A stretch of 64,000 nt of DNA from Bacilli bacterium (lineage in GTDB: Bacteria; Bacillota_I; Bacilli_A; RF39; UBA660), in NCBI GenBank assembly GCA_017432825.1, contig JAFRIJ010000003.1, positions 90,082 to 154,081 on the forward strand, given 5' to 3'. Positions within the stretch are counted from its first letter, which is position 1. Each line of letters opens with the position of its first letter. The notes under the pieces were generated by a model, which was given only the letters and a program-made list of their open reading frames with translations, was not told where the DNA came from and did not search any database. Positions 62,722-64,000 of this stretch are shown here, one piece after another. Both the position numbers and the translations under genes were made by a program.

Positions 62722-63453
62722 TTATTTTCCACCATCTACTTTTATTATTTCTCCATTTATATAGCTTGCACTATCTGATGCTAGAAAATATATTACTTTT
62801 GCTATTTCTTCTGGGTTTGCAAATCTATTTAATAATATTTTTTTTGTTTCTTTATTAATAAACTCTTTATCTAAATCTTTGTTCATTTCAGTATTTACCC
62901 ATCCTGGTGCTACTGAATTTACTCTTATATATGGAGCTAATTCTACTGCTAAATTTTTGGTTAATGATATTACTCCTGCTTTAGATGCATCATAATCTAT
63001 ACTATATGGATAGTATGTATCAATTCCATTTGTACTACTTATATTTATAATACATCCTTTTTTTTCTTTTAGCATATATTTTGATACTTTTTTACTAACC
63101 AAGAATGTTCCTATTAAATTTATATTTAATGTTTTTTGGAACATTTCCTTTGTTTTATCTTCTAGCAATGTATCTTGTGCAATTCCAGCGTTATTTACTA
63201 ATACGTCTATTCTACCAAAAGTATTTATTACATCTTCTATCATATTGTCTACTTCTTGTTCGTTAGATACATCTGCTTTTATTGCTAAGCATTCTATATT
63301 ATATTTTGATTTTAATTTATTTTTTAAATCTTCTGCTGCTTCTTTATTATTATTGTAATTTATTACTATATTATAATTATTTTTTGCAAATTCAGTAGCG
63401 GTACTTTTTCCTATTCCTCTACTTGCTCCTGTTATTAAAACTACTTTATTCAT
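62722..63453 (-). CDS. FabG-like short-chain reductase
   Basis: 243 residues. Seen: LITGASRGIGKSTA, NNAGIAQDTLLEDKT, ISSTNG, YDASKAG (YxxxK), VNSVAPGWVNTEMN and a C-terminal GEIIKVDGGK: typical 3-oxoacyl-ACP reductase organisation. It would reduce 3-ketoacyl-ACP with NADPH. No other fab genes are nearby, so another keto substrate is possible. Its promoter (TTGCTT with TATAAT 18 bases later) runs through the upstream terminator. Confidence 0.87.
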   Translation of the reverse strand: MNKVVLITGASRGIGKSTATEFAKNNYNIVINYNNNKEAAEDLKNKLKSKYNIECLAIKADVSNEQEVDNMIEDVINTFGRIDVLVNNAGIAQDTLLEDKTKEMFQKTLNINLIGTFLVSKKVSKYMLKEKKGCIINISSTNGIDTYYPYSIDYDASKAGVISLTKNLAVELAPYIRVNSVAPGWVNTEMNKDLDKEFINKETKKILLNRFANPEEIAKVIYFLASDSASYINGEIIKVDGGK

Positions 63454-63515
63454 ATTTACACCACTTACTTTTATTTTTCTTTCTATAAATTATTATATAT
63501 TAATATATAATAAAA

Positions 63516-63535
63516 AAGCAATATTAACATTGCTT
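63516..63535 (-). terminator. Terminator of the gene running off the right edge
   Basis: AAGCAAT/ATTGCTT with a six-base loop and T-run on the minus strand; overlaps the stop codon. Confidence 0.75.
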
Positions 63536-64000
63536 ATTTACTTCTATTTTTATTATTATTTACATTATTTTCATATTCTTTTAGAACGTTTTTAAGAATA
63601 GTTCTATTATTATTTAATATGTTATTATTTGTTGCAAAGTTTTCATATGTTGTTTTGTACTCATATATTTTATTTATTATTTTTTGGTCTTTTATATTTA
63701 ATTCTTTAATTGTTTCGTTTAATTCTCCTAAAATTAATCTTCCCATTGTTTTAAATTTTCTTGCTTTCTTTTTCATTTTAATTGGTTTTATTTCATTTAA
63801 TATGTAAACTATTTTATTTGTTACTTCTTCTATTATTTGTATATTTTTATCTATATGTTTTAATTCGTTACTTGATATTTTTTTTTGTATTTTTTTAGTA
63901 TTTTGTATTGTACTATTCTTTATATTATTATCTATATTATCTCTTTCTATTATTGCATCTTCTAATATAAATTTAAAATATTTATTTAATTTTTTATTAT
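63534..64000 (-). CDS. Hypothetical coiled-coil protein, C-terminal part (5' end outside window)
   Basis: The frame is open to the right edge, giving at least 155 residues; the ATG at 63776 is likely internal because no RBS precedes it and the same character continues upstream. Seen: Lys/Asn/Ile-rich helical sequence throughout (LEDAIIERDNIDNNIKNS, then MGRLILGELNETIKELNIKD), without membrane spans or known motifs. Probably a cytoplasmic coiled-coil protein; family not recognised. Confidence 0.6.
   Translation of the reverse strand, partial: NKKLNKYFKFILEDAIIERDNIDNNIKNSTIQNTKKIQKKISSNELKHIDKNIQIIEEVTNKIVYILNEIKPIKMKKKARKFKTMGRLILGELNETIKELNIKDQKIINKIYEYKTTYENFATNNNILNNNRTILKNVLKEYENNVNNNKNRSK

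Noticed and set aside
1..64000. Mycoplasma-type genetic code (TGA as Trp)
   Set aside because: TGA ends several intact genes (28582-28584, dnaG at 44871, map at 60055), and two of these stops overlap the next start; Trp positions in known motifs are TGG.
1..64000. CRISPR arrays, rRNA or tRNA genes, complete insertion sequences
   Set aside because: No regularly spaced repeats, no GC-rich RNA-like islands and no transposase or integrase genes were found.

Overview
The window is 64 kb of very A+T-rich chromosome from a low-GC, Gram-positive-type bacterium. Gene content and order (ruvX-yrzB-mltG, dnaG-rpoD-trmK, trmR-trhP1-trhP2, a T-box before aspS, SpoVS) place it in the Firmicutes. Several reductions resemble Mollicutes: a ClpB without its N-domain, a short Smc and A/T-only gaps. 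TGA is a stop codon (FNT gene, dnaG, map), so the mycoplasma code is not used. MurD, MltG and a sortase imply a peptidoglycan wall. My inference is an uncultured, gut-type, Mollicutes-related Bacilli lineage (RF39/Erysipelotrichia-like); the lineage is not proven.

Layout. 0-17.4 kb is read rightward: the end of addB, a small wall-anchor-like protein, spoVS, a membrane-anchored protein, a 1,327-residue prepilin-leader protein with InlB-type repeats, T-box plus aspS, a ClpX-like ATPase, murD, greA, tig, a metallophosphoesterase with no ATG/GTG/TTG start, a relic of a UvrD/HelD-type helicase, and mutS. A nearly pure A/T gap of about 740 bases follows. 17.4-54.4 kb is read mostly leftward: a DUF2726 protein, an XRE regulator with a membrane protein, miaA, HD proteins, acyl-CoA ligase, an ABC exporter, prs, an odd three-gene cassette, ppdK, the ruvX operon, a PlsC/acyl-ligase/PlsC lipid cluster, dnaG-rpoD-trmK, queA, smc, and a sortase operon. 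At 54.5 kb clpB (rightward) has a CIRCE-like operator. 56.7-64 kb is leftward again: an SDR reductase, map-trmR-trhP1-trhP2 (wobble uridine modification), a FabG-like/asnB pair, and a gene running off the edge.

The best candidate for something undescribed is the cassette at 30.8-33.1 kb. It is a leftward operon of overlapping genes for a degenerate NTP-transferase, a Nudix hydrolase and a two-domain HAD phosphatase. It sits between two copies of a roughly 80-base segment that holds the last codons of ppdK, its terminator and an extended -10 promoter. Its codon choice differs from neighbouring leftward genes, which points to insertion at the ppdK 3' end. Other notable items are the giant prepilin/InlB protein, a VENTG-type sorting signal paired with a sortase lacking the usual Arg, an ultrashort T-box, a ClpX-like ATPase with a new N-domain, and the helicase relic.

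Promoters often show an extended -10 (TGNTATAAT), and most transcription units end in strong hairpins with T-runs. Synonymous codon choice is strand-dependent (Ile ATT in rightward genes, ATA in leftward genes), so the window probably lies within one replichore.
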